Positions 37,390 through 46,423 of a stretch of 64,000 nucleotides of DNA are shown piece after piece. This DNA comes from Clostridia bacterium (GTDB lineage Bacteria; Bacillota; Clostridia; Lachnospirales; Lachnospiraceae). The position numbers and the translations under genes are program-made. Below the pieces are notes generated by a model. The model was not told where the DNA came from and did not search any database. It saw only the letters and a program-made list of their open reading frames with translations. Location: positions 204,112-268,111 of the forward strand of contig QKJQ01000036.1 of NCBI GenBank assembly GCA_003249225.1. Reading direction: 5' to 3'. Position 1 is the stretch's first letter; every line of letters starts with the position of its first letter.

Positions 37390-38979
37390 ATGAAGACATT
37401 GAATAAAAATGATATCATTGAGCTTTCAATTACAGATCTTGGCGCAGAAGGAGAGGGAATCGGTCGTATCGACGGGATTCCCCTTTTTGTAAAAGGTGCT
37501 GTCACAGGAGATGTCATTGAAGCCAGAATTATGAAGATGAAAAAGACCTTTGGCTATGCCAGAGTGGAGAAGATTCTAACCGCCTCCCCCTGGCGTATTG
37601 TTCCGCCCTGCCCTGTGGCTCAGCCCTGCGGTGGATGTCAGCTGCAGCACCTGACCTATGAAAAGCAGCTGGAATATAAGCAGAACAAGGTAGAGAACTG
37701 CCTGCAGCGAATTGGCGGACTCAAAGAGATTCCGATCGAACCAATCGCCGGAATGAAGGAACCCTTCCATTACCGCAACAAATCCCAGTTCCCAGTCGGT
37801 AAGGACAAGGAGGGAGAGACCGTAATCGGCTTTTATGCCGGCAGAACGCACTCCATCATTGACACCAGATCCTGCATGATCCAGCATCCGGCACTGTCTC
37901 CGGTGCTTGATGTAATTCGTTCATTTCTGGAGGAGTTCAGGATCAGCAGTTACGAGGAAGAGACAGGAAAAGGTCTGGTCAGACATATCATGTTACGGGT
38001 CGGTGCCGCAAGCAAAGAGGTCATGGTCTGTCTGGTGGTGAATGGAACAAAGCTGCCAAAGAGTGAAGTGCTGGTGCAGCGACTTGGCGGTATGGAATAT
38101 GTTGTCGGAATGGATACCGGAATGGATACCAGGAATACGGAATCGCAGGAAGAGACGGGGTTTGCAACCGACAGCCGTGAACAAAGGGTCTATAAGATTA
38201 CAAGCATTAGTCTGAATGTCAACAAGGAGAATACCAACGTAATCCTTGGGCAGCAGATGATACCGCTGTATGGTCCACTTTATATAACCGACAGCATCGG
38301 GGATATTCAGTACCGAATCTCACCGCTGTCTTTCTATCAGGTAAATCCTGTGCAGACGAAGGTCTTATACGACACTGCACTTGAATTTGCGGGACTCACA
38401 GGTACAGAGACTGTCTGGGATCTGTACTGCGGTATAGGAACGATCTCCTTGTTCCTGGCCCAGAAAGCAAAGATGGTATACGGAGTTGAGATCGTGCCGG
38501 AGGCTATCTTGGATGCCAAGGAAAATGCCGCCCTGAACGGCATTCAGAATGTTGAGTTCATGACTGGAGCAGCAGAAGATGTACTGCCTGCTTTTTATAA
38601 CAGCAGCAGAAGCAAGGGTGAAGCAAAAGCAAGTAGTAAAGTGGCTGATAAGAAAGAGGCTGAGGATACATTGGCTGAGGGTACAGTTATGGATTACCTT
38701 GGAGAAGGTGATCGTGGTAACGCATCAAAATTACACCCGGAGGTCATTGTCGTAGATCCGCCAAGGAAGGGTTGTGATGAAACCCTGCTTCAGACCATGG
38801 TGGAGATGCAGCCAGAGCGCATCGTCTATGTATCCTGCGATCCCGCCACACTGGCCAGGGATGTGAAATACCTTGGGGAGCATGGGTATGAGGTAAAGAG
38901 GGTGAAGGCAGTGGATATGTTTCCGCAGACGGTGCACGTGGAGACATGCTGTTTGCTGTCGAGGAAAGTCCCAGTTTAA
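37390..38979 (+). CDS. rlmD: 23S rRNA (uracil-5-)-methyltransferase, RlmD/RumA-like
   Basis: A 529-residue TrmA-family enzyme that methylates a uracil in 23S rRNA using SAM. A TRAM domain (about 1-60) is followed by an iron-sulfur Cys cluster (CPVAQPCGGC with a later CMIQHP). The SAM site is WDLYCGIGTISLFLA. The catalytic Cys is C483 in YVSCDPATLARD. ATG 37390 follows GAGGAAG. A hydrophilic insert of about 45 residues (rich in K, E, A, S) sits just before the VVDPPRKG motif and is longer than usual for the family; it is probably a surface loop. A paralogue of the RlmCD type that modifies two sites is also possible. Confidence 0.92.
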   Translation: MKTLNKNDIIELSITDLGAEGEGIGRIDGIPLFVKGAVTGDVIEARIMKMKKTFGYARVEKILTASPWRIVPPCPVAQPCGGCQLQHLTYEKQLEYKQNKVENCLQRIGGLKEIPIEPIAGMKEPFHYRNKSQFPVGKDKEGETVIGFYAGRTHSIIDTRSCMIQHPALSPVLDVIRSFLEEFRISSYEEETGKGLVRHIMLRVGAASKEVMVCLVVNGTKLPKSEVLVQRLGGMEYVVGMDTGMDTRNTESQEETGFATDSREQRVYKITSISLNVNKENTNVILGQQMIPLYGPLYITDSIGDIQYRISPLSFYQVNPVQTKVLYDTALEFAGLTGTETVWDLYCGIGTISLFLAQKAKMVYGVEIVPEAILDAKENAALNGIQNVEFMTGAAEDVLPAFYNSSRSKGEAKASSKVADKKEAEDTLAEGTVMDYLGEGDRGNASKLHPEVIVVDPPRKGCDETLLQTMVEMQPERIVYVSCDPATLARDVKYLGEHGYEVKRVKAVDMFPQTVHVETCCLLSRKVPV

Positions 38980-39316
38980 GCGGATTGTGGGAATTTTTGA
39001 GCCGATATGTATCTGTGTTTTTATCGAAATAATATGTACTTATTCTATGGACAAGATGAAACGGTGTGAAGGATTAATACCTTTTCGCACACCTTAGAGG
39101 TTGTACGCTGATTAGTATTGCTTTGAAAGTGATGAATGCATAAGTTATTGTGCGCCGAAGGGTGTAAATGTTTTGAATTTTAAAATGAAAGAACAAAATA
39201 AGGGATAATGAGCAATCAGTGATAAAAAGCTGGTTGCTTTTCTTTGTGGATCTTTGTTAATTAATACTGGAAAAGGTATTCACAGAAGTGTGGTCAGCAT
39301 TGATGGAAGATAAGGG
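38980..39316 (+). other. Gap with two hairpin terminators at the island edge
   Basis: GGTGTG/CACACC brackets a hairpin at 39063-39093. AGCAATCAG/CTGGTTGCT with TTTTC at 39210-39243 looks like a terminator. GTGCGCCGAAGGGTGTAAAT at 39150 is echoed at 44658. No gene is seen. Confidence 0.55.
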
Positions 39317-39466
39317 ATGCTTGCGTATAACGTAGAAGATTTGAAAGAGGCAAAGACATATCTGGCAATGGCGACAAGCGACGCCGATGCGTGGACGGAA
39401 AACGCCGCCATCGCCCATGGAGAAGAAATGCTCGCAAAACTTGAACAAGCGTTATCGAAGGAGTGA
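39317..39466 (+). CDS. Small hypothetical protein, 49 residues
   Basis: ATG 39317 to TGA 39466 gives a charged, helical, Ala/Glu-rich peptide (begins MLAYNVEDLKEAK). Two shorter reading frames follow: 12 residues from 39471 (with GAAGGAG upstream) and 20 residues from about 39511. A terminator follows at 39594. The base use here is more GC-rich than the AT-rich genes that follow. I do not recognise the product; it may be the end of a lost mobile-element gene. Confidence 0.4.
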   Translation: MLAYNVEDLKEAKTYLAMATSDADAWTENAAIAHGEEMLAKLEQALSKE

Positions 39467-39593
39467 GCATATGGGCGGCGACGTGCAGAAAGAGAAATTA
39501 TCTCTGTAAGCATATGGCGTTTGTATTTGAGGATGGTTTGGAGTTTGAGGCGGAGTTGGGGAAAGCGAAGAAATAAGATAAACTGTGAAAGAG

Positions 39594-39627
39594 AGCCTTC
39601 GGGGTAAAAGCCGGGGGCTAATTTTTT
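39594..39627 (+). terminator. Terminator after the small reading frames
   Basis: AGCCTTCGG pairs, with two G-T pairs, to CCGGGGGCT, followed by AATTTTTT. Confidence 0.75.
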
Positions 39628-39800
39628 CGATCATTGTACAACCAACGCATATGGACAGAGGTTAAGATTGGTTTACTATTACACAAAAAAAGCACAATAT
39701 GAAAAAAATGGTAGAATTCGGGCAATTGTAGTGATACAATAAAATCAGTGGAAAGTACCGATAAATATATAAGATATAACAAAATTAAGGCGGTGAAATA

Positions 39801-40598
39801 GTGCAACTATTGCATGTTGATAAAATTGAGAGGCATATTGAAAATGGTTGTACAGAACCTTTTTTAGCAATTTTAAATACTGGTGAAGAAAAAATTCATG
39901 CAGTTATTAAAACAAAAGACAATATTCAGGGAATACTAACACTGATAAATGAATTAGTTTCCTATAAGCTGGCAAATGCAATTGGAATATTAATGCCGGA
40001 TAGCGGTGTAGCTACAATTGATAATCAAACTATGTTGGAAGAGAATATATTGACTGAGGATGATTTTGGTAGTTGCTTTTATTCCAGATATATTGAAAGA
40101 GCCAGTATTTTGAATGAGAATATTATGGACTGTATTTCAAATAAAGAAGCTTATGAGAAGATAATTTTATTTGACCATCTTACATATAATAAAGACAGAA
40201 ATAAAGGAAATTTATTGATTTCTACAGGAAAGGGTGCTAAACTGTTATATGCTATCGATCATACACATGTTTTTAAAAATGCAACGATTTGGGATAGCAT
40301 TTGTTTTAGGCAAGGGATTTCGGTTAATGATTATATGGATGTTGATATCCTTGAAGCGAATGGATATGGGTTGTTTATCAGAAACAAAACAATCAATAAA
40401 GATAGCTTGTTAAAAATAGCAGAAAAATTCAAACAGGTTATCACAAAACAATTATTGGACGATATTATTAATAGTATACCAGATGATTGGAAAATACCCG
40501 ATAAAGATTTGGAAACATTAAAAATTTATTTATTATATAGAGTTGAGCACATGAATGAAATGTGTGAGATGATTGCAAATTATAAGGAATGGAGGTAA
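39801..40598 (+). CDS. HipA-like kinase (HipA_2 family)
   Basis: A 265-residue protein with a short HipA-type kinase fold. Lys37 (HAVIKTKD) would bind ATP. The catalytic segment HLTYNKDRNKGN gives Asp132 and Asn137, and the metal-binding Asp153 lies in YAIDHTHVF. GTG 39801 follows AAGGCGGTGA. HipA proteins are serine/threonine kinases often used as toxins; HipA_2 members lack the N-terminal HipA subdomain and commonly sit beside a DUF3037 gene, as here. No HipB-like antitoxin with a helix-turn-helix is adjacent. The gene is AT-rich compared with the region to the left, suggesting recent acquisition. Confidence 0.85.
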   Translation: MQLLHVDKIERHIENGCTEPFLAILNTGEEKIHAVIKTKDNIQGILTLINELVSYKLANAIGILMPDSGVATIDNQTMLEENILTEDDFGSCFYSRYIERASILNENIMDCISNKEAYEKIILFDHLTYNKDRNKGNLLISTGKGAKLLYAIDHTHVFKNATIWDSICFRQGISVNDYMDVDILEANGYGLFIRNKTINKDSLLKIAEKFKQVITKQLLDDIINSIPDDWKIPDKDLETLKIYLLYRVEHMNEMCEMIANYKEWR

Positions 40599-40604
40599 AA
40601 GATT

Positions 40605-41393
40605 ATGTGTAAAGTACAATTTTCAGTTTTGAGTTATTATCCATCAATTGTCACAAACGAAAACGTAAATGTAGGAATCTTGTTTCATAATCTTACTACT
40701 GATGAACGAACATTCCATATTATGAAGAATTGGAATCGTCTTGAGAGCTTTGACGATGAGTTAGACATAGAATTTATGAAGAAGTACTTATATGGTATAA
40801 AAATTGAATGTGAACGTAATCTTATGAATAATGATAAGGAATTCTGCCTACAGGACTATATTAGATTTTATGTAAACGAGTTGAAGTTTTGTAATATAAA
40901 AGAAGCCGATGTTATTGATGTTGAAGATTTCATTTTAACTACCGAAAAAGTTCATATGCGTTTGGACTTTGATAAAAATGAACGTTTAAGTAGAGATAGT
41001 GAAGTTAAGTATATTAAGATGATGATGAAATCCAACAAAGTAAAATATTCTGCTAGAGCAGTAACTGGCGGATATAACGAGAATGTTCAATATGACTACA
41101 TGGTTGGGAATTATGCGTTTAAAAACTTTACTTTTGAAGATAAGAAAATCAGTAAGTTAATTATGAATGCTAAGGCATGGGCACATACCGCTGAAGCAAC
41201 AAAGGATAAGTATAAAACCATATTTGTATATGATGTGGAGAAGGATGATTCATCCAGTTATCATATTATTATGAATATTCTTGGAGAACATGCATATAAA
41301 ATGATGCCAAGTTCGGACGTAATTGATTTTGTTATCAAAATGCAAAGAGAAGAAGATGCCAAGTATCAGCCGGTATTAGAATTGAAACAGTAA
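40605..41393 (+). CDS. DUF3037 domain-containing protein
   Basis: A 262-residue protein. The N-terminus FSVLSYYPSIVTNENVNVGILF matches the DUF3037 start, and the remainder is a mix of charged helices and strands without a known catalytic motif. It begins six bases after the HipA-like gene with GGAGG upstream, so the two are co-translated. DUF3037-HipA_2 pairs occur in many bacteria; DUF3037 is a natural candidate for a partner, substrate or antidote of the kinase, but this is inference. Confidence 0.83.
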   Translation: MCKVQFSVLSYYPSIVTNENVNVGILFHNLTTDERTFHIMKNWNRLESFDDELDIEFMKKYLYGIKIECERNLMNNDKEFCLQDYIRFYVNELKFCNIKEADVIDVEDFILTTEKVHMRLDFDKNERLSRDSEVKYIKMMMKSNKVKYSARAVTGGYNENVQYDYMVGNYAFKNFTFEDKKISKLIMNAKAWAHTAEATKDKYKTIFVYDVEKDDSSSYHIIMNILGEHAYKMMPSSDVIDFVIKMQREEDAKYQPVLELKQ

Positions 41394-41482
41394 TGAAGAA
41401 ATTAGGTCAGCATTCTTGAAATAGAGTTGCTGACCTTTTGATATATAGTACGATAGATAGAAATCCAGATGGAGGTGAAGGA

Positions 41483-42955
41483 ATGAATATAGAGGCTTAT
41501 GACCTTGACTCACTTAGAAAAATAGTGAGAACTCTTCAAAAAGAAAATGAAGCCTTGAAATCTCAGTTGAAAAAGGCTGATATTGCATTCGATGTTACTA
41601 ATCCATTTGAGGAGACAATAGAGAGTATTAATGAGTACGATCCCGATCAAGGAGAGCGTATTCTTGGAAAATATATAACTGAGGATTTAGCAAAACGATA
41701 TTTTGCTATGTTTTGGGGTAGAGAAGATGTTTATGCCAAAAGAGGAAAGAATGGCGGATATTTTCCGCAGTGTGATAACAGATGGAATGATACCTTGTGT
41801 CCAAAACAACGTGGTGAAAAAATGTTTTGTGATGAATGTGAGCACACGAAATGGACTAAACTTGATTTGAAGAAAATTGTAAGCCATCTTGTTGGCAAAA
41901 AAGAGGATGGAACAGATGTGCTTGGAGTTTATCCGCTTTTAACAGATGGTACATGTCGATTTATAGTATTCGATTTTGATAACCATGAAAAGGATGCAGA
42001 GAAGACGGATTTTGCTAATCCAGATGACGAATGGCATGATGAAGTAGACGCACTAAGAAAAATGTGTGAGCAGAATGACATTAAGTCTTTGGTTGAAAGG
42101 TCTCGCTCTGGAAGAGGTGCTCATGTATGGATATTCTTTAAAAGACCAATAGCTGCATCTTTAGCAAGAAATTTTGGATTTCTTTTGCTGGACAAGGGAT
42201 CCGCTTCTATTAATTTGAAATCTTTTTACTATTATGACCGAATGTATCCTTCTCAGGATGTAGCTAGCAGTATTGGTAATTTAATTGCTCTTCCATTACA
42301 AGGACAAGCTCTTAAAAATGGAAACAGTGCTTTTGTGGATGAAAAGTGGAATGCATATCCTGATCAATGGAAGGTATTGCTAGAAGAAACAGAAAAACTA
42401 ACGCTTGAAGATATCGAGAGATGTATGTCAAAATGGCAGGTAGAACTTGCCGAAGCCAGGGGAATGCTTGCCAGTTCGGGTACTGAAAACAGACCTAAGC
42501 CGTGGAAAAAGAAGGAAGGATTTAAGAAAGCAGATGTTATAGGAAAAGTGCATTTGGTTCTAAGTAATGGTGTTTATGTTGATACGCTTAATCTAATGCC
42601 ACGTTTACAGAATCAGATTCGTAGTATGGCGGCCTTTGATAATCCTGAGTTTTATAAAAACAAGCGTCTGGGTTATTCTAATTATTATAATTTTAGCGCT
42701 GTATATCTTGGTAAAGATGTAGATGGGTATATAAGGATTCCGCGCGGACTGAAGGAGTCTATTATTGAAGAATGCGAGAAAGCTGGCATTGGTATAGATA
42801 TTATAGATAAGAGAGAAAAGGGGCGCCCAATAAGAGTATCATTTAACGGAGATTTAAGAACACAGCAAGATCTTGCTGCCGAAAAATTACTTTCTTATAC
42901 CGATGGAGTGTTGAGTGCGGCTACTGCATTTGGTAAGACGGTAGTATGCAGTTAA
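41483..42955 (+). CDS. TOTE-type primase-helicase, N-terminal part (ends at an in-frame TAA)
   Basis: A 490-residue product. ATG 41483 has GGAGGTG five bases upstream. After a short coiled coil (about 8-32) comes an archaeo-eukaryotic primase domain of the TOTE conflict type: a Cys cluster at C97, C106, C116 and C119, the metal-binding pair in FDFDNHE (D164, D166) and the GRGAHVWIFF motif with His214. From about residue 460 a superfamily 2 helicase begins and reaches its Walker A (TAFGKT, 484-486). Four residues later the frame hits TAA and continues, unbroken, in the same frame as the next entry. Together they make a 985-residue protein. It follows the DUF3037 gene by 89 bases. Confidence 0.85.
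   Translation: MNIEAYDLDSLRKIVRTLQKENEALKSQLKKADIAFDVTNPFEETIESINEYDPDQGERILGKYITEDLAKRYFAMFWGREDVYAKRGKNGGYFPQCDNRWNDTLCPKQRGEKMFCDECEHTKWTKLDLKKIVSHLVGKKEDGTDVLGVYPLLTDGTCRFIVFDFDNHEKDAEKTDFANPDDEWHDEVDALRKMCEQNDIKSLVERSRSGRGAHVWIFFKRPIAASLARNFGFLLLDKGSASINLKSFYYYDRMYPSQDVASSIGNLIALPLQGQALKNGNSAFVDEKWNAYPDQWKVLLEETEKLTLEDIERCMSKWQVELAEARGMLASSGTENRPKPWKKKEGFKKADVIGKVHLVLSNGVYVDTLNLMPRLQNQIRSMAAFDNPEFYKNKRLGYSNYYNFSAVYLGKDVDGYIRIPRGLKESIIEECEKAGIGIDIIDKREKGRPIRVSFNGDLRTQQDLAAEKLLSYTDGVLSAATAFGKTVVCS
42953..42955 (+). other. In-frame TAA splitting the primase-helicase
   Basis: Codons run GKT-VVCS-TAA-LISQRKVSTLILLQ without a frame change. Homologous helicases carry an aromatic residue at this place, so one base change from TAT or TAC would explain it. 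There is no ribosome binding site and no ATG just after it. Confidence 0.85.
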
Positions 42956-44440
42956 TTGATTTCGCAAAGAAAAGTGAGTACTTTAATTTTATTACAGAGT
43001 AAAGAACTGCTAAATCAGTGGGTGGATGAACTAAATAAATTTCTGGATATCAAAGAAGAAACACCAGAATATGAGACAAAGTCTGGACGAAAAAAGAAAC
43101 GAGAAAGTGTCATTGGAATTTTACATGGAAGTAAAAATACATTAACCGGAATTGTTGATGTAGCTATGGTTGGATCTATGTATAGTAAGGGCAAATTCAA
43201 TGAATTAATCAATTCTTATGGAATGGTTATAATGGACGAATGCCATCATGCTGCATCAAATACATCTATGGAGCTATTGCAGAAGGTTGATGCAAAGTAT
43301 GTATATGGTGTATCAGCTACGCCTAAAAGAGGCGATAGCCTGGACAAAATCATTTATATGATGCTTGGACCACTGCGTCATAAGTTCACTGCACTTGAAA
43401 GAGCTGAAGAACAGGGCATTGGACATTATTTTATTCCAAGGTATACCAGAGTGGTAGATACTGATGAAAGTAAAGATGATATAAATCGTGCGTATGGTTT
43501 GATTAGTTCTAGCAATGTCAGAAATGAAATGATTGCTAGCGATGTAAGGGAATGTATCACATCAGGACATACTCCAGTAATTCTTACAAAATATAAAGAG
43601 CATGCGAAACTTTTATATGACGGACTACAAGGTAGTGCTGATCACGTATTTATTTTGTATGGAGACAATACTGATAAAGAAAATGCTGATATCAGAATGG
43701 CTCTAAAAGCAGTTCCAAAGGATGAAAGTCTTATTCTGGTAGCAACAGGACAGAAAATTGGAGAAGGCTTTGACTTTCCAAGACTTGATGTACTAATGTT
43801 AGCTGCCCCGGTTTCTTTTGAGGGACGTTTAGAACAATATGTGGGACGATTGAATCGAGATTATGAAGGTAAAGAAGCAGTTTTTGTCTATGATTATATA
43901 GATTTTCACATTAGATATTTTGATAATATGTATGCAAAGCGTTTACGAACTTACAGAAAGACTGGATTTACATTATGGACTGGCGAGGAGGCTACAAAGC
44001 AAATAGCGAATGCAATATATGACTCTGATAACTACGTTGAAGTATTTGAACAGGATATTGTTGAAGCCGAAAAGAAGATTGTAATCTCAAGTCCTGAAAT
44101 TATCATTGATAAGATTGAACGATTAATATTTCTTGTGAAGAGCAGACAGGAAGCTGGTGCCCGCGTTGTTGTAATTACAACAGAACCTGAAAATGTCTCC
44201 TACGGTAGCCCAGATGTTTGCAATGAATTAGTAGAACAACTGAAATTAGCAGGAATTATAGTGAAGTTAAAAGAAGTGGTAGAAGAACATTTTGCGGTAA
44301 TTGATGATGAAATTGTATGGCACGGTGGCATGAATTTACTTGGAAAAGAAGATGCTTGGGACAATCTTATGCGTATCAAGAGCCATCAGGTTGCGGCAGA
44401 ATTATTGGAGATAGCATGGGGAGAAAATACAGGAGAATAG
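42956..44440 (+). CDS. TOTE-type primase-helicase, C-terminal part (helicase plus PLD-like domain)
   Basis: A 494-codon continuation. It carries helicase motifs II (MDECHHA), III (GVSATPKRGD), V and VI (QYVGRLNRD). The C-terminal part (about residues 370-490) looks like a phospholipase D-type nuclease fold, with HFAVIDDEIVWHGGMNLL in the place of the HxK motif. With no start codon or ribosome binding site of its own it is unlikely to be made independently, unless the stop is read through. I see no further frame damage, so the mutation is recent, tolerated by read-through, or a sequencing error. Confidence 0.8.
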   Translation: MISQRKVSTLILLQSKELLNQWVDELNKFLDIKEETPEYETKSGRKKKRESVIGILHGSKNTLTGIVDVAMVGSMYSKGKFNELINSYGMVIMDECHHAASNTSMELLQKVDAKYVYGVSATPKRGDSLDKIIYMMLGPLRHKFTALERAEEQGIGHYFIPRYTRVVDTDESKDDINRAYGLISSSNVRNEMIASDVRECITSGHTPVILTKYKEHAKLLYDGLQGSADHVFILYGDNTDKENADIRMALKAVPKDESLILVATGQKIGEGFDFPRLDVLMLAAPVSFEGRLEQYVGRLNRDYEGKEAVFVYDYIDFHIRYFDNMYAKRLRTYRKTGFTLWTGEEATKQIANAIYDSDNYVEVFEQDIVEAEKKIVISSPEIIIDKIERLIFLVKSRQEAGARVVVITTEPENVSYGSPDVCNELVEQLKLAGIIVKLKEVVEEHFAVIDDEIVWHGGMNLLGKEDAWDNLMRIKSHQVAAELLEIAWGENTGE

Positions 44441-44510
44441 GATAATAGAAGTTGGATGAAGTGATACGTCAGACAACATTATTTCTGGGAATACTACGAA
44501 TGCACAATAG

Positions 44511-44615
44511 TTTATACGTAGTGTAAAAATCCACCCAAATGATCCATGCCCATGTGGTAGTGGAAAGAAACTTAAAAAGGGTTGTGGTAACATTCTGTCT
44601 GACTTTAAGTTTTAG
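44511..44615 (+). pseudogene. Remnant of a SEC-C metal-binding motif gene
   Basis: After a stop at 44508, an open stretch encodes [18 protein letters not shown], the SEC-C zinc motif seen at the C-termini of SecA and various helicases and nucleases, then ends at TAG 44613. No start codon is present. It may be the lost tail of another gene or of the primase-helicase region. Confidence 0.65.
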
Positions 44616-45132
44616 TGTTTAGGTTTAGAAACTACTATTATAATAGTGGGCAGTAACGTGCGCCAAAAGGGTGTTAAATATTCTTTATTGTTTACGAAAA
44701 CAGATTTAGTAAAACACTAAATATGTAAAAGGGTGTAAACGTATCTTCTATATATAACTGTCCGCTATGTAGTATAATTTATAAATCTCCACGCATGTGG
44801 AGAGTGTGGTTCTATTAACTCGAAAAAATGCAGTGGATTATAATGTTGAGATTAAGATAGATTTATAATGAGTTGGTTTGTAAAATTGTTATCTGATACT
44901 GAAAGAACTTTTTGCAGAATCTATAAAGATGAAACTATTCATTAAGATGGTTGAAATAGGTTAGAGAATATATGATAATAAAAAAAAGCTTCTTCGATGT
45001 TCGAAGAAGCTTTTTTAAGTATAGTACATTTTACATCATACCATAAGTTGGAAATAAAGTCTAGTAATTTTTTTGATACACAGTACAATGAGATTACCGG
45101 TTAAAAAGGATCCTAATTTAAGGAGGTAGTTA
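44616..45132 (+). other. Gap with hairpins and a strong terminator
   Basis: TCTCCAC/GTGGAGA forms a short hairpin near 44785. A strong terminator lies at 44982-45017, where AAAAAAGCTTCTTCG pairs with CGAAGAAGCTTTTTT. GTGCGCCAAAAGGGTGTTAAATA at 44658 echoes the sequence at 39150. No gene is supported. Confidence 0.6.
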
Positions 45133-45786
45133 ATGTATTCAAATGTATCAGCATGGTATGAACAAAAGGAACATATTGACGAAATGAAAGGCTGGGATAA
45201 GGGAAAGTTAAAGATTTGGGAGCAGCAGGTTTCTGACAATTTCCCTTATGGAGCAAGAATACTAGATATAGGTAGTGGTTTGGGAAGGGAAGCATTTGCG
45301 CTATTTAGACAGGGATTTGAAGTGGACGGACTGGATGTTTCAAAAGATGCAGTGGATAAAGCAAATGAAGAAGCGGTACTGTGTGATAGTAAAGTGAGGT
45401 TTTATCATTATGATGGAGGGCATATTCCGTTTGGTAATGGGATTTTTGACATTGTAATCATATGGAGCCAGACATTTGGATTATTATATGGTAAAAGTTA
45501 TAAGGATAGCTTTCTAAAGGAATGCAAACGGGTATTAAAACCTGAAGGGCTATTAAGCTACTCAGGGCATTCCCTGCAATACCTTAGGGAGCATCATAAT
45601 GACTGTCTTGATGATGATAAATTTTATCCGTATTTAGAGCATGATATTTACTGGGAGACATTTTCACTGGAAGAACTTGAGAATTATGCAAAGCAGACAG
45701 GATATGATATTGTGATGAGTGGAGAAGGCGAGATATATCTACCAGAAGATGGTATTGTATTATATTGCCTCGGCAGGTTAAAGTAA
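45133..45786 (+). CDS. Class I SAM-dependent methyltransferase
   Basis: A 217-residue protein. The SAM-binding motif ILDIGSGLGREAFAL (about residues 40-55) is followed by the motif II acid in VDGLDVSKDAV and by motif IV IVIIWSQTFG. Nothing in the sequence fixes the substrate; the C-terminus lacks the features of known ribosomal or DNA methyltransferases. AAGGAGG lies upstream of the ATG. It opens the run of small, unrelated, same-strand genes up to 52.7 kb and ends one base before the next open frame. Confidence 0.85.
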   Translation: MYSNVSAWYEQKEHIDEMKGWDKGKLKIWEQQVSDNFPYGARILDIGSGLGREAFALFRQGFEVDGLDVSKDAVDKANEEAVLCDSKVRFYHYDGGHIPFGNGIFDIVIIWSQTFGLLYGKSYKDSFLKECKRVLKPEGLLSYSGHSLQYLREHHNDCLDDDKFYPYLEHDIYWETFSLEELENYAKQTGYDIVMSGEGEIYLPEDGIVLYCLGRLK

Positions 45787-45823
45787 ATTGAATGTAATGA
45801 TTATTAACAAGAAAGGATGTTCT

Positions 45824-46372
45824 ATGTGCACAAGAAAAAGATTGGCAGAAGATGCAAGGGCTGCCGCACAAAAGCCTTATCATGGAATATTAGAGAATAA
45901 TGATACCAATATTCAACCTATGATAGATTTATTTCCAAAATGGAATGTAAAAGAAGCGGATAAGAAGTGGTGTGCAGCCTTTGTTTATTATTGTTGCATA
46001 GAAGCTGGGTTTAAAATTCCTTACAGCCCAAAGGAATGCGTATCCTGCAGTTTGGCTGGATGCGGAGGGTGGGAAGACTTTGCTATCAACGATAAGCGAA
46101 TGGAGTATTATTTTGGTAATGATACTACTTTTGTACCTGAAGCAGGTGACATTGTATTATATGATAGAGTCTTTATTAATGCTGAGCATGACCATATTGG
46201 TATTGTATTAGAAAATATGATTGACTCTATTATGGTTGCTGAGGGTAACACTTATCATGATAATATATCAAGAGTACTAATAAGGAAGAAAGATGAACAT
46301 ATAAGAGCATATATTCGCATTCCAAATAACTTTGATTATTTCAAATGTAATACCGATGCATCTGCTGATTAA
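45824..46372 (+). CDS. CHAP-like cysteine amidase/peptidase domain protein
   Basis: A 182-residue protein. ATG 45824 has GAAAGGA six bases upstream. KKWCAAFVYYCCIEAGFKI carries the likely catalytic Cys, and the His lies in HDHIGIVLENM, as in CHAP-type peptidoglycan hydrolases; the strand VPEAGDIVLYD is also typical. There is no signal peptide or cell-wall-binding domain, so the cellular site is unclear; it may be a cytoplasmic cargo protein. It follows the methyltransferase directly. Confidence 0.7.
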   Translation: MCTRKRLAEDARAAAQKPYHGILENNDTNIQPMIDLFPKWNVKEADKKWCAAFVYYCCIEAGFKIPYSPKECVSCSLAGCGGWEDFAINDKRMEYYFGNDTTFVPEAGDIVLYDRVFINAEHDHIGIVLENMIDSIMVAEGNTYHDNISRVLIRKKDEHIRAYIRIPNNFDYFKCNTDASAD

Positions 46373-46423
46373 TCTGAAAGTAAGAACAGGTGAAAAATAA
46401 TGATATCTTTGTGAAAAATAACT

